Positions 1 through 7,411 are shown, numbered from the stretch's first letter. The stretch: DNA of 11,789 nucleotides from Phycisphaeraceae bacterium (GCA_020851395.1 JADZCW010000099.1:1-11789), one strand, 5' to 3'. Program-made: numbers and translations. Notes: generated by a model from the sequence alone, not told the origin.

Positions 1-1531
1 CCTCGGGGTGCTCGCCGGCGAACTCGGCCATGATCAGGTCATGCGCGGGATGGTCCTTGTCCCCGAGCCAGCGGCGGATGATCGAGTCGCAGGGGCTCAG
101 GACGTTCATGTACTCGCTGTTGCCCAGCGTCCGTGCGGGATCGCGCTTCACAGCGAACTTATGGAACTGCCGCAGCGATCCGCCCTCCGAGCCGGCGTTG
201 AAGTTCACGCAGGTGTGCACGTCGATCACCTCGGGGGTGCCGTCGTCGCTCAGGGGGCCGGCCCGCATCGCGGGGCGCGAGGGGTCTAGGTCTTTTACGA
301 ACCGCCAGTAGGGCCCCTTCTCCCATTCCTCACCTGCGAGGGGAGCTTCGTTGGTCAGTACCCAGAGAGCGATGGACGGATGGTGACCCAGCTCCCAGAC
401 CCAGTTCTTGGCGTCGATCAGGGCCTGGGTGTTGAAATGTTCCTGTTCCTCGGGCGTGAACTTGAAGTCGGCGTGGTTGTAGAGCATGGGGAGCTCGGCC
501 AGGATCAGGACGCCATGCTCGTCGCACATGTCGAGCCAGCTGTGCGGCGGGGGCAGGGTGTGCGTGCGGAAGCACATGAGGTTCATCCGCCGGCCCTCGT
601 CGACTAGGTACTCCTTGGCGTGCCCCCGGAAGCGATCGCCCCACAGCCACTCGTAGACGAGGTTCGAGCCGCGCAGCCAGAGGCGTCGGCCGTTGAGCTC
701 GTAGCGGCCGTGGCGCACGCGGATGTCCCGCATGCCGAAGGGGATGAGCTTCTGGTCACACAATGCTCCGCCAGCGTGCACCTGCACCAGGGCCTCGTAA
801 AGCGGGCGATCGTCCAGCGACCAGAGCTTCACCCCCGCCCCCGGAAGGGACACCGTGACGGATGTCACGTCATCGAGGCTGTGGACGTCCGCTGAGCCTT
901 CACCGGCGAGCGACGATTGTCCCTTCAGACGAACCTGTACTGACGCTTTGGCATCGGCGGGCAGTTCGCCCTCGAGCCAGAGACGCAGCGTCACGGCGTG
1001 TTTGTCCACGTCCGGCAGGGGCAGCACGCCACGCAGGTGCACCCCTCGGAAGCATTCCAGCCAGATGCCCTCGAAGATCCCGATGGCCTTCGCGCCCCAG
1101 GACTCCTTGGCTGAGCCGGACGGCGCCAGCGTAAAGCCCGACGCGCTGCGCTTGACGCCCGCCCAGCCCGGCACGCGCAGGACAAGCTCGTTCGGGCCCG
1201 CCCGCAGACTTTCGCGGGGCAGCAGCATCCCGTGCGGACCGATCGGCTCATGCTCGCCGACGAACACGCCATTGAGCCAAACCTTGGCCCCGAAGCGAAC
1301 ACCCCCCCACCGCAGCGACACGCCGCCGGCCGCCTGCTCCACCGTCAGATCGAAAAGTCGACGCGCCCAGACCACCTCGACGTTCTCATGCTCGGGGCCG
1401 GTCAGCTTGGGCAGGAATTGACCCGGCAGTTGCACCGTCTCCGAGGCGGCAATCCCATCGAATGTCGCATCGACGCTGGTGCGGGCGACGTCCCAGGCGC
1501 CTTGCAGATCAAGCATCGGATGATTCTTCAC
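1..1531 (-). CDS. Glycoside hydrolase family 2 enzyme (beta-galactosidase/beta-glucuronidase-like), C-terminus cut by window edge
   Basis: Seen: an open minus-strand frame gives about 510 residues and runs off base 1. It has the GH2 order: N-terminal jelly-roll (from LQGAWDV; WLNGVFVGEHE), an Ig-like segment, then a TIM barrel opening with YELNGRRLWLRGSN and MNLMCFRTHT. The barrel carries HHPSIALWVLTNEAP, where Glu395 of the NE pair is the expected acid/base. The nucleophile is probably Glu503 in LIMAEFAG, at a strand end close to the cut. Glu473 in NSEYMN is an alternative. Family knowledge: GH2 enzymes are retaining exo-glycosidases on beta-galactosides, glucuronides or mannosides; the substrate cannot be told here. 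Start: I chose GTG at 1531 because GGAGG (1536-1540) lies 4 nt upstream. In-frame ATGs at 1558 and 1516 are alternatives with poorer spacing. No signal peptide is visible. The gene is divergent from recR. Confidence 0.93.
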   Translation of the reverse strand, partial: MKNHPMLDLQGAWDVARTSVDATFDGIAASETVQLPGQFLPKLTGPEHENVEVVWARRLFDLTVEQAAGGVSLRWGGVRFGAKVWLNGVFVGEHEPIGPHGMLLPRESLRAGPNELVLRVPGWAGVKRSASGFTLAPSGSAKESWGAKAIGIFEGIWLECFRGVHLRGVLPLPDVDKHAVTLRLWLEGELPADAKASVQVRLKGQSSLAGEGSADVHSLDDVTSVTVSLPGAGVKLWSLDDRPLYEALVQVHAGGALCDQKLIPFGMRDIRVRHGRYELNGRRLWLRGSNLVYEWLWGDRFRGHAKEYLVDEGRRMNLMCFRTHTLPPPHSWLDMCDEHGVLILAELPMLYNHADFKFTPEEQEHFNTQALIDAKNWVWELGHHPSIALWVLTNEAPLAGEEWEKGPYWRFVKDLDPSRPAMRAGPLSDDGTPEVIDVHTCVNFNAGSEGGSLRQFHKFAVKRDPARTLGNSEYMNVLSPCDSIIRRWLGDKDHPAHDLIMAEFAGEHPE

Positions 1532-1915
1532 GCGTCCTCCCACCCCCGGTCGGCTCATGAACCTGCCATCTTGATGGGAGCCAGCTTAGCAGCGTCGCTG
1601 GAGGAAGGGACCTAACGCTTCGGTGCCGGGGTTGACTTGCAGGGGTGGGCATGCATGCAAAAAATGTGCCGTGAGTTTTCGTTTGGGGGGGACTGGACTT
1701 AGAATAGGGTGCGATGGTTCTGCAAGGGTGCGACTATGGGCAAAAACTCCAATCAAACCTCCGCCATGAGCCGGGCCATTGAACGGCTGAGCCGGCTGCC
1801 GGGCATCGGCAAGCGTTCGGCTGAACGGATTGCTGTTTATCTGTTGAAGGCGGATCCGCAGGAGGCCCAGCAGCTCGCCGGGGCGATCAGTGACCTACGG
1901 GTGCAGGCGATCCAG

Positions 1916-1918
1916 TGA
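1916..1918 (+). other. In-frame TGA at the first Cys position of the RecR zinc finger
   Basis: The codon reads TGA between GATCCAG and TCGCGGTGT. With it decoded, the motif is X-S-R-C, eight residues, then C-P-I-C, which is the standard RecR C-x2-C-x8-C-x2-C layout. TGA differs from both Cys codons only in the third base. TGA is used as a normal stop elsewhere in this window, for example at the end of rpoN, comM and the pseudouridine synthase. Confidence 0.9.
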
Positions 1919-1919
1919 T

Positions 1920-1939
1920 CGCGGTGTTGGAACATCGCG
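1920..1939 (+). other. RNA hairpin beginning one base after the recR TGA
   Basis: CGCGGTGT (1920-1927) can pair with ACATCGCG (1932-1939), giving 8 bp including one G-U pair and a UGGA loop. A second hairpin can form just downstream: GAGCGATC (1942-1949) pairs with GATC and GCTC (1957-1960, 1962-1965) across a bulged U at 1961, with a 7-nt loop. The first loop starts 9 nt after the TGA and the second 31 nt after it with no G at its 5' end. Neither matches the usual bacterial SECIS description, and GC-rich coding RNA often folds by chance. Confidence 0.35.
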
Positions 1940-2458
1940 GAGAGCGATCCCTGCCCGATCTGCTCCGACTCCCAGCGGGACCATGCCACCGTGTTGGTCG
2001 TGGAGCAGCCCGGGGATGTGGCGAGCCTTGAGGCCACGGGCATTTATCGCGGGCTCTACCACGTGCTCTGGGGGCGGCTGGCGGCCCTGGAGGGCATCGG
2101 GCCGGGGGACCTGACCATCGGGGCGTTGGTCGATCGCGTGCGGGAGGCTCGCTCCTCGGGCTCCCCCATACAGGAGGTCATTCTTGGCACCAACCCCACG
2201 CTCGAGGGCGACGGCACGGCCCTTTACCTGGCCCAGAAACTCGAGCCCTTGGGCGTGAAGGTCAGCCGGCTCGCTCGCGGGGTGCCCACAGGGGCGACGC
2301 TGGAGACGGTCTCGAAGGCTGTTCTGGCCGATGCTGTGGCTGGAAGACAAGGTATGACAGGGACTTAACAACATGAAATCCCGGGCCATTCCAGCCCAAG
2401 CCGACGTCTTCGATCGTCGATGAAATTGACATAAGCCTAACTCGGAAAACCCTTAACG

Positions 2459-4030
2459 ATGCGGATCGATACTGGACAACACCTGCGCCTCGAACAGCGG
2501 ATGAAGCTGGCGCCGCGCATGATCCAGTCGATGGAGATCCTCCAGCTTGCCTCGCAGGCGTTGGAGGAGCGCATCGAGCAGGAGCTGACGAGCAATCCCA
2601 CCCTCGAGCTCCGCGAGGCCGGCCCGGACGCCCAGGATGTCGAGGCCCAGGTCGAGCAGGAAAAACGCGACAGCCGCGAGGGCGAGCGCGAGATGGTGGT
2701 CGACGACACCCCCACCGCTCAGGATGGAACAGCCAACTCGACCAACGCCGACGATTTCGAACGCCTGACCAACATCTCCGAGGAATACAGCGATTCCTGG
2801 GACTCGAACACCTACGAGACGGGCGAGAGCTTCAGCTACCGCAGGCGAGGCGACGACGGCGAGCGCGACGCCAAGCTCGACGCCATGGCCAACACGGCGA
2901 GTCGGCCCGAGAGCCTGGCTGAGCAGCTCATGGGGCAGTGGCACCTGACCGAGCTGCCCCCGGACGCCACACCGGAACAGGCCCGGGCCCTGCGCACCGC
3001 GGGCGAGATCATCATCGAGCACCTCGACGACGACGGCTACCTCCGCATGGACCTGGCGGAATTGGTCAAGCTCACACCCAACGCCGGCATCACCGTCGAG
3101 GTCTTCGAGCAGGCGCTGCGACTCATCCAGCAGTCGCTCGAGCCGGTGGGCATCGGGGCCCGCGACCTGCGTGAGTGCCTGCTGCTGCAGATCGACGCCA
3201 AGATGCGGCAGGAGCCGGAGCGTGACCTGACCGTCGAGCGGTTGCTGGTCAGCGATTATCTAAAGGACATCGAGAACAACCGTCTGCCGCGGATCGCCAA
3301 GGCGGCGGGGGTGAGCGTCGAGGCTGTGAATGAGGCCAAGCTCAACCTCCGGATGTTCTATCCCCACCCGGGCCGGCTGCTCGAGACGAGCGTCCAGCAC
3401 CGCATCACGCCCGACGCGGTGATCGAGTTCGACGACGAGCACGACCGCTACACGGCGCGGCTGAGCCACGACCGGCTGCCGAGCGTGCAGATCAACCCGC
3501 GCTACCTCAAGATGCTGCGCGACGCGCAGCTCGACCGCAAGACCAAAGATTTCGTCAGCAACAACCTCCGCTCGGCCCGCTGGCTGCTCGACGCCATCGA
3601 GCAGCGGCATCACACGCTGCTGCGGGTGATCAACGTGGTGATCGAGGCCCAGCGGGAGTTCTTCGATCTGGGGCCGCAGCACCTTAAGCCCCTGCCGATG
3701 ACCACGGTGGCGGATCAGCTGGGGATCCACGTGGCGACGGTCAGCCGGGCGGTCAACGAGAAGTACATCCAGACGCCGCGGGGGATCTTCCCGCTGCGCA
3801 TGTTCTTCTCCGGCGGCACCGAGACGCAGGCCGGGGACGCGATGAGCTGGGCGGCCGTGCAGGCCAAGCTGCAGGAGATCATCGACGGCGAGGACAAATC
3901 GAACCCGCTCAGCGACGACGAGCTGGTCGACAAGCTCAAGGAAAAGGGCATCGAGATCGCCCGCCGAACGGTGGCCAAGTACCGCAAGCAGATGAACATC
4001 CCCCCCGCCCGCCAACGCCGTCGGTACTGA
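2459..4030 (+). CDS. rpoN: RNA polymerase sigma-54 factor
   Basis: Sigma-54 directs RNA polymerase to -24/-12 promoters and needs AAA+ activators to melt DNA. Seen in order: region I (1-50; QHLRLEQRMKLAPRMIQSM, followed by the LQL and NPTLEL segments), an acidic region II (about 55-125), the core-binding domain (about 130-310), a helix-turn-helix (about 415-436, VADQLGIHVATVSRAVNEKY) and the RpoN box ARRTVAKYR at 501-509. The 523 residues exceed the 477 of E. coli, mostly through the long acidic linker. The start is fixed because region I begins at the first codons; no good Shine-Dalgarno is visible (only GGAAAA at about 2444-2449). It lies 90 bp after recR and 25 bp before the adenosyltransferase gene on the same strand, so co-transcription with the latter is plausible. 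No cognate activator or obvious -24/-12 promoter is in this window. Confidence 0.97.
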   Translation: MRIDTGQHLRLEQRMKLAPRMIQSMEILQLASQALEERIEQELTSNPTLELREAGPDAQDVEAQVEQEKRDSREGEREMVVDDTPTAQDGTANSTNADDFERLTNISEEYSDSWDSNTYETGESFSYRRRGDDGERDAKLDAMANTASRPESLAEQLMGQWHLTELPPDATPEQARALRTAGEIIIEHLDDDGYLRMDLAELVKLTPNAGITVEVFEQALRLIQQSLEPVGIGARDLRECLLLQIDAKMRQEPERDLTVERLLVSDYLKDIENNRLPRIAKAAGVSVEAVNEAKLNLRMFYPHPGRLLETSVQHRITPDAVIEFDDEHDRYTARLSHDRLPSVQINPRYLKMLRDAQLDRKTKDFVSNNLRSARWLLDAIEQRHHTLLRVINVVIEAQREFFDLGPQHLKPLPMTTVADQLGIHVATVSRAVNEKYIQTPRGIFPLRMFFSGGTETQAGDAMSWAAVQAKLQEIIDGEDKSNPLSDDELVDKLKEKGIEIARRTVAKYRKQMNIPPARQRRRY

Positions 4031-4055
4031 GACGGCGTGATATCATGGCCGGGCC

Positions 4056-4622
4056 ATGAAGCTCTACACCAAGCGCGGCGACGACGGGCTGACGGACCTG
4101 TTCCAAGGCGGCCGGGTGCCCAAGGACCACCTCCGAGTCGAGGCCTACGGCTGCGTGGACGAGCTCAACAGTCATCTGGGTCTGGCGCTCGCGGCCCGGC
4201 CGCCCGAGCCGATCCGGGCGGTGTTGGTGACGCTTCAGAATCAACTGTTCGACGTCGGCAGTGATCTAGCCACGCCGCCGAGCGACGCCGGACCGGCCGT
4301 GCCTCGCATCACCGACGCTCATGTTCAGCAAGCCGAGTCGATGATCGACGCCGCTTGCGCGGGCCTGCCCGAGATGAAGCACTTCATCCTTCCGGGGGGG
4401 ACGGAGTTGGCCGCTCGGCTGCACGTCGCCCGCACGGTCGCCCGACGTGCCGAGCGATTAACGGTGCCGCTGGCCCGCCATGAGCCGGTGGGGCAGCCGC
4501 TGCTGATCTATCTCAATCGCCTGAGCGACCTGCTCTTCGCCCTGGCCCGGCAGGCGAACCATCTCGCGGGCACGCCGGACGTGCCATGGCTCGGACGCCA
4601 GGGCGCCGCCGGCCGGGACTAA
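4056..4622 (+). CDS. pduO: PduO-type ATP:cob(I)alamin adenosyltransferase
   Basis: The enzyme transfers adenosyl from ATP to cob(I)alamin, making coenzyme B12, in the cytoplasm. Seen: 188 residues, the usual size of the stand-alone PduO/MMAB catalytic domain. The N-terminal ATP loop is YTKRGDDGLT (4-13). VEAYGCVDELNS holds the conserved Asp. LPGGTELAARLHVARTVARRAER carries the conserved arginines that form the ATP-site salt bridge, and the C-terminal helix is YLNRLSDLLFALARQAN. It follows rpoN by 25 bp and probably shares its transcript. No B12 synthesis or B12-dependent enzyme genes and no cobalamin riboswitch are visible nearby, so it may serve salvage or a methylmalonyl-CoA mutase or ribonucleotide reductase elsewhere (inference). 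CobA-type and EutT-type adenosyltransferases are unrelated in sequence and are excluded by these motifs. Confidence 0.94.
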   Translation: MKLYTKRGDDGLTDLFQGGRVPKDHLRVEAYGCVDELNSHLGLALAARPPEPIRAVLVTLQNQLFDVGSDLATPPSDAGPAVPRITDAHVQQAESMIDAACAGLPEMKHFILPGGTELAARLHVARTVARRAERLTVPLARHEPVGQPLLIYLNRLSDLLFALARQANHLAGTPDVPWLGRQGAAGRD

Positions 4623-4662
4623 GCGTCACGTCAAAGACACAGTCTAGATTGCGATGGAGGGA

Positions 4663-5109
4663 TCACGGCGACTGGGCATTCACATAGTCGCTGGCCTGCT
4701 GGAGGCTCTGGTCGGCCTGCTGCTGGAGCTCGGTGACGGTGGCGGAGTTCACGGCCGTCGTCTGGCCGTTGTCGGAACTGGCCTGTTCGTGCTTCTTCTC
4801 AAGGGCCTCGATCTTCTGCTCGACGTCGTCCTCATACCTCTCACGGGCGGCCTCGAGGCGCTTGTCCTGATCCTTCTGCGCGTCGGCGAGTCGCTTCTTC
4901 TGAGCGGCCTTCTGGGTCTCGAACACCTGCTTCTGGGCGTCTGTCATCTTTTGGCCGGCCAAGATGAGGGTGCTGCCGGCCGAATCGGTCTCTTGCTCGG
5001 CGACGCTCAGGGAGCTACCCCCACCGCCATCGTGCGCACCGCCGGAAACACAACCACCGACGATCATCATCGCCGCCAGCACCGCCGCCGCCGTCCGGAT
5101 CACACGCAT
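4663..5109 (-). CDS. Small lipoprotein with coiled coil, unknown function
   Basis: I do not recognise this as a named family. Seen: 148 residues. A type II signal peptide (MRVIRTAAAVLAAMMIVGGC) has a charged n-region, a hydrophobic core and a VGGC lipobox with Cys20. A Gly/Ser-rich spacer follows, then a highly charged Lys/Glu/Gln/Asp-rich stretch (about 50-112, ending EALEKKHEQ) with heptad character, probably a long coiled coil. The protein is expected to be lipid-anchored in the envelope after processing. ATG 5109 is supported by GAGGT (minus strand, 5118-5122) 8 nt upstream and by a plausible promoter just before it. It lies 47 bp downstream of the pseudouridine synthase gene and converges with pduO. 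Coiled-coil lipoproteins often act as spacers or bind the cell wall, but nothing here shows that. Confidence 0.8.
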   Translation of the reverse strand: MRVIRTAAAVLAAMMIVGGCVSGGAHDGGGGSSLSVAEQETDSAGSTLILAGQKMTDAQKQVFETQKAAQKKRLADAQKDQDKRLEAARERYEDDVEQKIEALEKKHEQASSDNGQTTAVNSATVTELQQQADQSLQQASDYVNAQSP

Positions 5110-5130
5110 GGTTGATTACCTCGTCGCGGC

Positions 5131-5160
5131 ATTGTAGCGGCCCGAAGGGCTGGCCGTCAC
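5131..5160 (-). promoter_or_regulatory. Possible sigma-70-type promoter for the coiled-coil lipoprotein
   Basis: On the minus strand GTGACG (5160-5155, overlapping the upstream gene's stop codon) is followed after 18 nt by TACAAT (5136-5131), which matches TATAAT at five of six bases. Transcription would start near 5124, just ahead of the GAGGT ribosome site at 5118-5122. This suggests the lipoprotein can be made independently of the upstream genes. Confidence 0.35.
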
Positions 5161-6515
5161 GCCTCACTGAACGCCGAATCGAGGTCCACAAAACACCCCT
5201 GCCCCCGCCCCCGCCCCCGCCCCCGGAGGGGGTCCTTGGCGAGCGAGCGTTGGCGCAGCTCCGCGACCAGCCGGGCCATCGGGCCGTGGACGGGGGCGGT
5301 GAAGGTCACGAATTGGCGGGTCACCGGGTGCTCGAACTGCAGGTAGGCCGCGTGCAGCGCCGGGTGGGTCATCAAGAGGTCCGGCCGCACGAGCGCCTCG
5401 GCGACGATCTTCTCGCCCTCCTCGCGGGTGCGGGCGAAGTTGACGTGGCTGCGCCCCCCCGCCGGGCGGGGTGGGTTCTCCAGCTCGGCCAGGCCCACGG
5501 GCTCGCCGCCGTAGACCACGTCGCCGACGAGTGGGTAGCCCAGGTAGGACATGTGGACGCGGATCTGGTGCGTCCGGCCGGTCTTGAGCTCGAGCTCGAC
5601 CAATGAGTAGCCGTGGTACCGCTCGCGGACGCGGTAGATCGTGACGCTGGCCCGGCCGGTGCTGTCGTGGCGGATGGCGTAGGCCTCGCGGATCGTCGGG
5701 TGCTTGCCGATGGGTTGGTCGATCACGCCGCCGTCGTCGGGCACCTGGCCGTGCACGACGGCGAGATAGGCCTTCTGGGTGGTGCGCTCCTCGAACTGAC
5801 GGGCGAGCTTCCAGTGGGCCAGGTCGCTCTTGGCCACGACCATGACGCCGGTGGTGTGCCTGTCGAGCCGGTGGACGATGCCCGGACGCAGGGCCACCGC
5901 GCCGACGCTGCTCAGGCCGGGCACGGCGCCGTCGAGCGGCGATTCTTCGCCCTCTGGTGGGTGGGATGGCTTGACTTCGTCCGACGCCGGGCCGCCACGG
6001 AAGCCGCTGGTCTTCCACTGGGCCCACTGCCCGCCGCCCTGCTCGATGTGCTGCTTGAACCGGAAGGCCAGGGCATTAATCAACGTGCCGTGCATGATCC
6101 CCCGGGCGGGGTGGACGATCAGGTCCGCCTGCTTGTTGATGACGATCAGGTGCTCGTCCTCGAAGAGCACGTCCAGGGGGATGTCCTGCGGCTCGATCGA
6201 GCGGACAGCCGGGGCGGGGAGGATGACGTCGATCACGTCGCCGACGTGGAGGGTCGTGCTGGGCTTAGGTGTCTTTTCGTTGACCGTGACGCCGCCGAGC
6301 TCAATGATCTGCTGCACTCGACTGCGGCTGATGCCGCGCAGGCGTTGCTGGAGGAAGACGTCCAGGCGGAGTTTCTTGTCGCGGCGGACAATGAACTGCC
6401 GGCGTGGGGCCTGGTCCTGGTCGAGGCCTTCGGCGGCGTCATCGCCGGACGACTCAAGGACATCGTCGTCCGCCGGCTCGAGGGGGCCACCGGGCTGATC
6501 GTGCGGGGCGGTCAT
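5157..6515 (-). CDS. RluA-family 23S rRNA pseudouridine synthase (RluD-like), enlarged
   Basis: The enzyme isomerises uridine to pseudouridine in RNA; RluD acts on helix 69 of 23S rRNA. Seen: an acidic N-terminal tail (1-40), an S4 RNA-binding domain (about 48-95, LDVFLQQRLRGISRSRVQQ) and the catalytic domain with RPGIVHRLDRHTTGVMVVAK, where Asp218 is the catalytic aspartate. KTGRTHQIRVHMSYLGYPLVGD follows at 311-332. The 452 residues compare with 326 in E. coli RluD. The excess is the N-tail, an insert of about 45 residues before the catalytic motif (about 155-205, polar and Pro/Gly-rich), an insert near 340-380, and a C-terminal Arg-Gly tail coded by a hexanucleotide repeat. ATG 6515 has no clear Shine-Dalgarno. 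It is 41 bp after the YfgM-like gene and probably in its operon. S4 plus catalytic motif make RluC/RluD type secure; the exact rRNA site is inferred. Confidence 0.93.
   Translation of the reverse strand: MTAPHDQPGGPLEPADDDVLESSGDDAAEGLDQDQAPRRQFIVRRDKKLRLDVFLQQRLRGISRSRVQQIIELGGVTVNEKTPKPSTTLHVGDVIDVILPAPAVRSIEPQDIPLDVLFEDEHLIVINKQADLIVHPARGIMHGTLINALAFRFKQHIEQGGGQWAQWKTSGFRGGPASDEVKPSHPPEGEESPLDGAVPGLSSVGAVALRPGIVHRLDRHTTGVMVVAKSDLAHWKLARQFEERTTQKAYLAVVHGQVPDDGGVIDQPIGKHPTIREAYAIRHDSTGRASVTIYRVRERYHGYSLVELELKTGRTHQIRVHMSYLGYPLVGDVVYGGEPVGLAELENPPRPAGGRSHVNFARTREEGEKIVAEALVRPDLLMTHPALHAAYLQFEHPVTRQFVTFTAPVHGPMARLVAELRQRSLAKDPLRGRGRGRGQGCFVDLDSAFSEA
5201..5224 (-). repeat. Hexanucleotide tract, four units of GGGGGC (minus strand), in the end of the pseudouridine synthase gene
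   Basis: Plus-strand bases 5201-5224 are four perfect GCCCCC units. Read on the coding (minus) strand they encode alternating Arg-Gly at about residues 431-439. The unit is 6 bp, so unit gain or loss would keep the frame. Four G5 runs separated by single C bases form a strong G-quadruplex motif on the coding strand and in the mRNA, about 40 nt before the stop codon. Confidence 0.9.
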
Positions 6516-6556
6516 GGTTGGTGAGTCCGGGGCAGCCGACGGGCTGCGTCAGCCGG

Positions 6557-7294
6557 TCAGGGCGTGGCGGGCTCGGTGGGCAACGTCGGCTCGGGGTCGC
6601 CGGCCGGCTCGGGCTCGGTGGCCACGGGCGTCAGGCCAGGTGCTTCGGGCGACGGGATCGCCGACGAGGTCGGCTGGGTGGTCACGGGTTCGGGGCCGAA
6701 GCGCATCGGCTCACCGAGGCGGGGGACCATCGCCATGCGGCCCTCGGCCTCGGCGGCGATCGCCGGCTGGTGGGCGGCCTTGCCGCGCTCGATGACCTGC
6801 TGGTAGAGCTTGGTCGCCTCGTCGGGCTGCCCGAGCTCCTCCATGACCGCGGCCAGGCCGAGCATGGCGTTGAGCTTGTAGAGCTCATCGGCGTCGGGGT
6901 TGTCGATCACCTTCTGGAAGTCGCCCTGGGCTGAGGTCAGTTCGGCCTTACGCGTTTCGGACAGCGTGCCCAAGGAGACGACGTCCGCCGGCTTGTTGCG
7001 CAGGGCAGCCTCACCGGCCTGCAGGGAGGCGAGGATCGACACCGTCGGGTCGTTGGTCTGCTTGGCCACTTCCTCGAGGCCCAGCGGGCTGGTCTCGGTG
7101 ATCAGCGCCTCCCAGGCCTGGTCGTGCCGCTGCTGACGCCACTGGTTGACGAATCGCGTCACCAGCACGCCGACGAGCACGGCCAGCACGGCCATCAGCA
7201 GGGTGTTGCCCCACTTGTCCCAGAACTGGCGGAAGTTGTGGAAAAAATCCTCGAGGTCGTTCTCTTTGAGTTCGTGACGATGATCGGAATCCAT
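6557..7294 (-). CDS. YfgM-like single-pass membrane protein with TPR-like domain
   Basis: Seen: 245 residues from ATG 7294. A short charged cytosolic N-terminus (LEDFFHNFRQFWDKWGN) precedes one membrane span (about 31-49, LLMAVLAVLVGVLVTRFV). A helical, alanine-rich periplasmic domain follows with a TPR-like segment (about 140-172, YKLNAMLGLAAVMEELG then EATKLYQQVIE), then a Pro/Thr/Glu-rich tail from about residue 200. This matches the architecture of the YfgM family (TPR_21), which in E. coli is an ancillary partner of the SecYEG translocon and the periplasmic chaperone network. Family membership is inferred from layout and the helix before the span, so it is moderate. Start: ATG 7294 has CAGGGTG about 6 nt upstream; a GTG at 7321 would add nine unlikely residues. 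It sits between an unknown lipoprotein gene and the RluD-like gene on the same strand, suggesting an operon. Confidence 0.78.
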   Translation of the reverse strand: MDSDHRHELKENDLEDFFHNFRQFWDKWGNTLLMAVLAVLVGVLVTRFVNQWRQQRHDQAWEALITETSPLGLEEVAKQTNDPTVSILASLQAGEAALRNKPADVVSLGTLSETRKAELTSAQGDFQKVIDNPDADELYKLNAMLGLAAVMEELGQPDEATKLYQQVIERGKAAHQPAIAAEAEGRMAMVPRLGEPMRFGPEPVTTQPTSSAIPSPEAPGLTPVATEPEPAGDPEPTLPTEPATP

Positions 7295-7411
7295 GCTGCA
7301 CCCTGGGGCGCGACCAGACACTCGACTGATGTACCGGGCCGTCGCTGGTCGCGCCGCAGCCGGTGGATGGTGATGGGTTTGAGTCTCTCTCCGTCGCTCC
7401 TGACAAGTCGT

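Larger units (their letters stand above)
1736..2368 (+). pseudogene. recR: Recombination mediator RecR, interrupted by in-frame TGA at codon 61
   Basis: RecR is a ring-forming partner of RecO/RecF that loads RecA on gapped DNA. Seen: the frame encodes a helix-hairpin-helix (LPGIGKRSAERIA, about 21-33), a zinc finger, a Toprim domain (VLVVEQPGDVASLEATG; Glu90) and the C-terminal signature ARGVPTGATLE. It is 210 codons against 201 residues in E. coli. The TGA at 1916-1918 replaces the first zinc cysteine. C64, C73 and C76 follow with the same spacing as E. coli C60, C69 and C72. Both halves share one frame, so this is a substitution, not a frameshift. Start: ATG 1736 has AAGGG 7 nt upstream; ATG 1709 is possible but adds atypical residues. 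A weak TAGAAT box lies at 1700-1705. dnaX and ybaB, its frequent upstream partners, are absent; upstream is the divergent GH2 gene. It may be a real pseudogene, a base-call error or a recoded gene. Identity is firm; coding status is not. Confidence 0.88.

Noticed and set aside
1649..1658. GCATGCATGC palindrome between the GH2 gene and recR as an operator
   Set aside because: A simple alternating palindrome with no second copy and no regulator gene nearby; not distinguishable from chance.
1916..1918. Whole-genome reassignment of TGA to an amino acid
   Set aside because: TGA ends rpoN right after its normal C-terminus, and also comM, the RluD-like gene and the coiled-coil lipoprotein gene, so it is a working stop in this genome.
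1709..2368. recR split explained by a frameshift
   Set aside because: Both halves are in the same frame; only the TGA at 1916-1918 separates them, and the intervening codons give a normal RecR zinc finger.
2376..2386. AAATCCCGGGC before rpoN repeated at 8048-8058 before comM, as a shared regulatory site
   Set aside because: An 11-bp match is expected by chance several times in a window of this length, and its distance to the genes differs.
2426..2431. Perfect TTGACA as a -35 box for rpoN
   Set aside because: No -10-like sequence lies 16-18 bp downstream, and a start site at the right distance would fall inside the rpoN coding region.
3260..4015. Long open frame antisense to rpoN; similar ones oppose comM (8066-9175) and sat (10325-11629)
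   Set aside because: They mirror the codon bias of strongly supported genes on the other strand, have Arg/His/Pro-rich composition and show no domain; typical of high-GC DNA.
5138..5156. GC-rich inverted repeat after the RluD-like stop codon (CGGCC...GGCCG on the minus strand) as an intrinsic terminator
   Set aside because: The stem is only about 5 bp and is followed by CTACAATG instead of a T-tract; the sequence fits better as part of the downstream gene's promoter.
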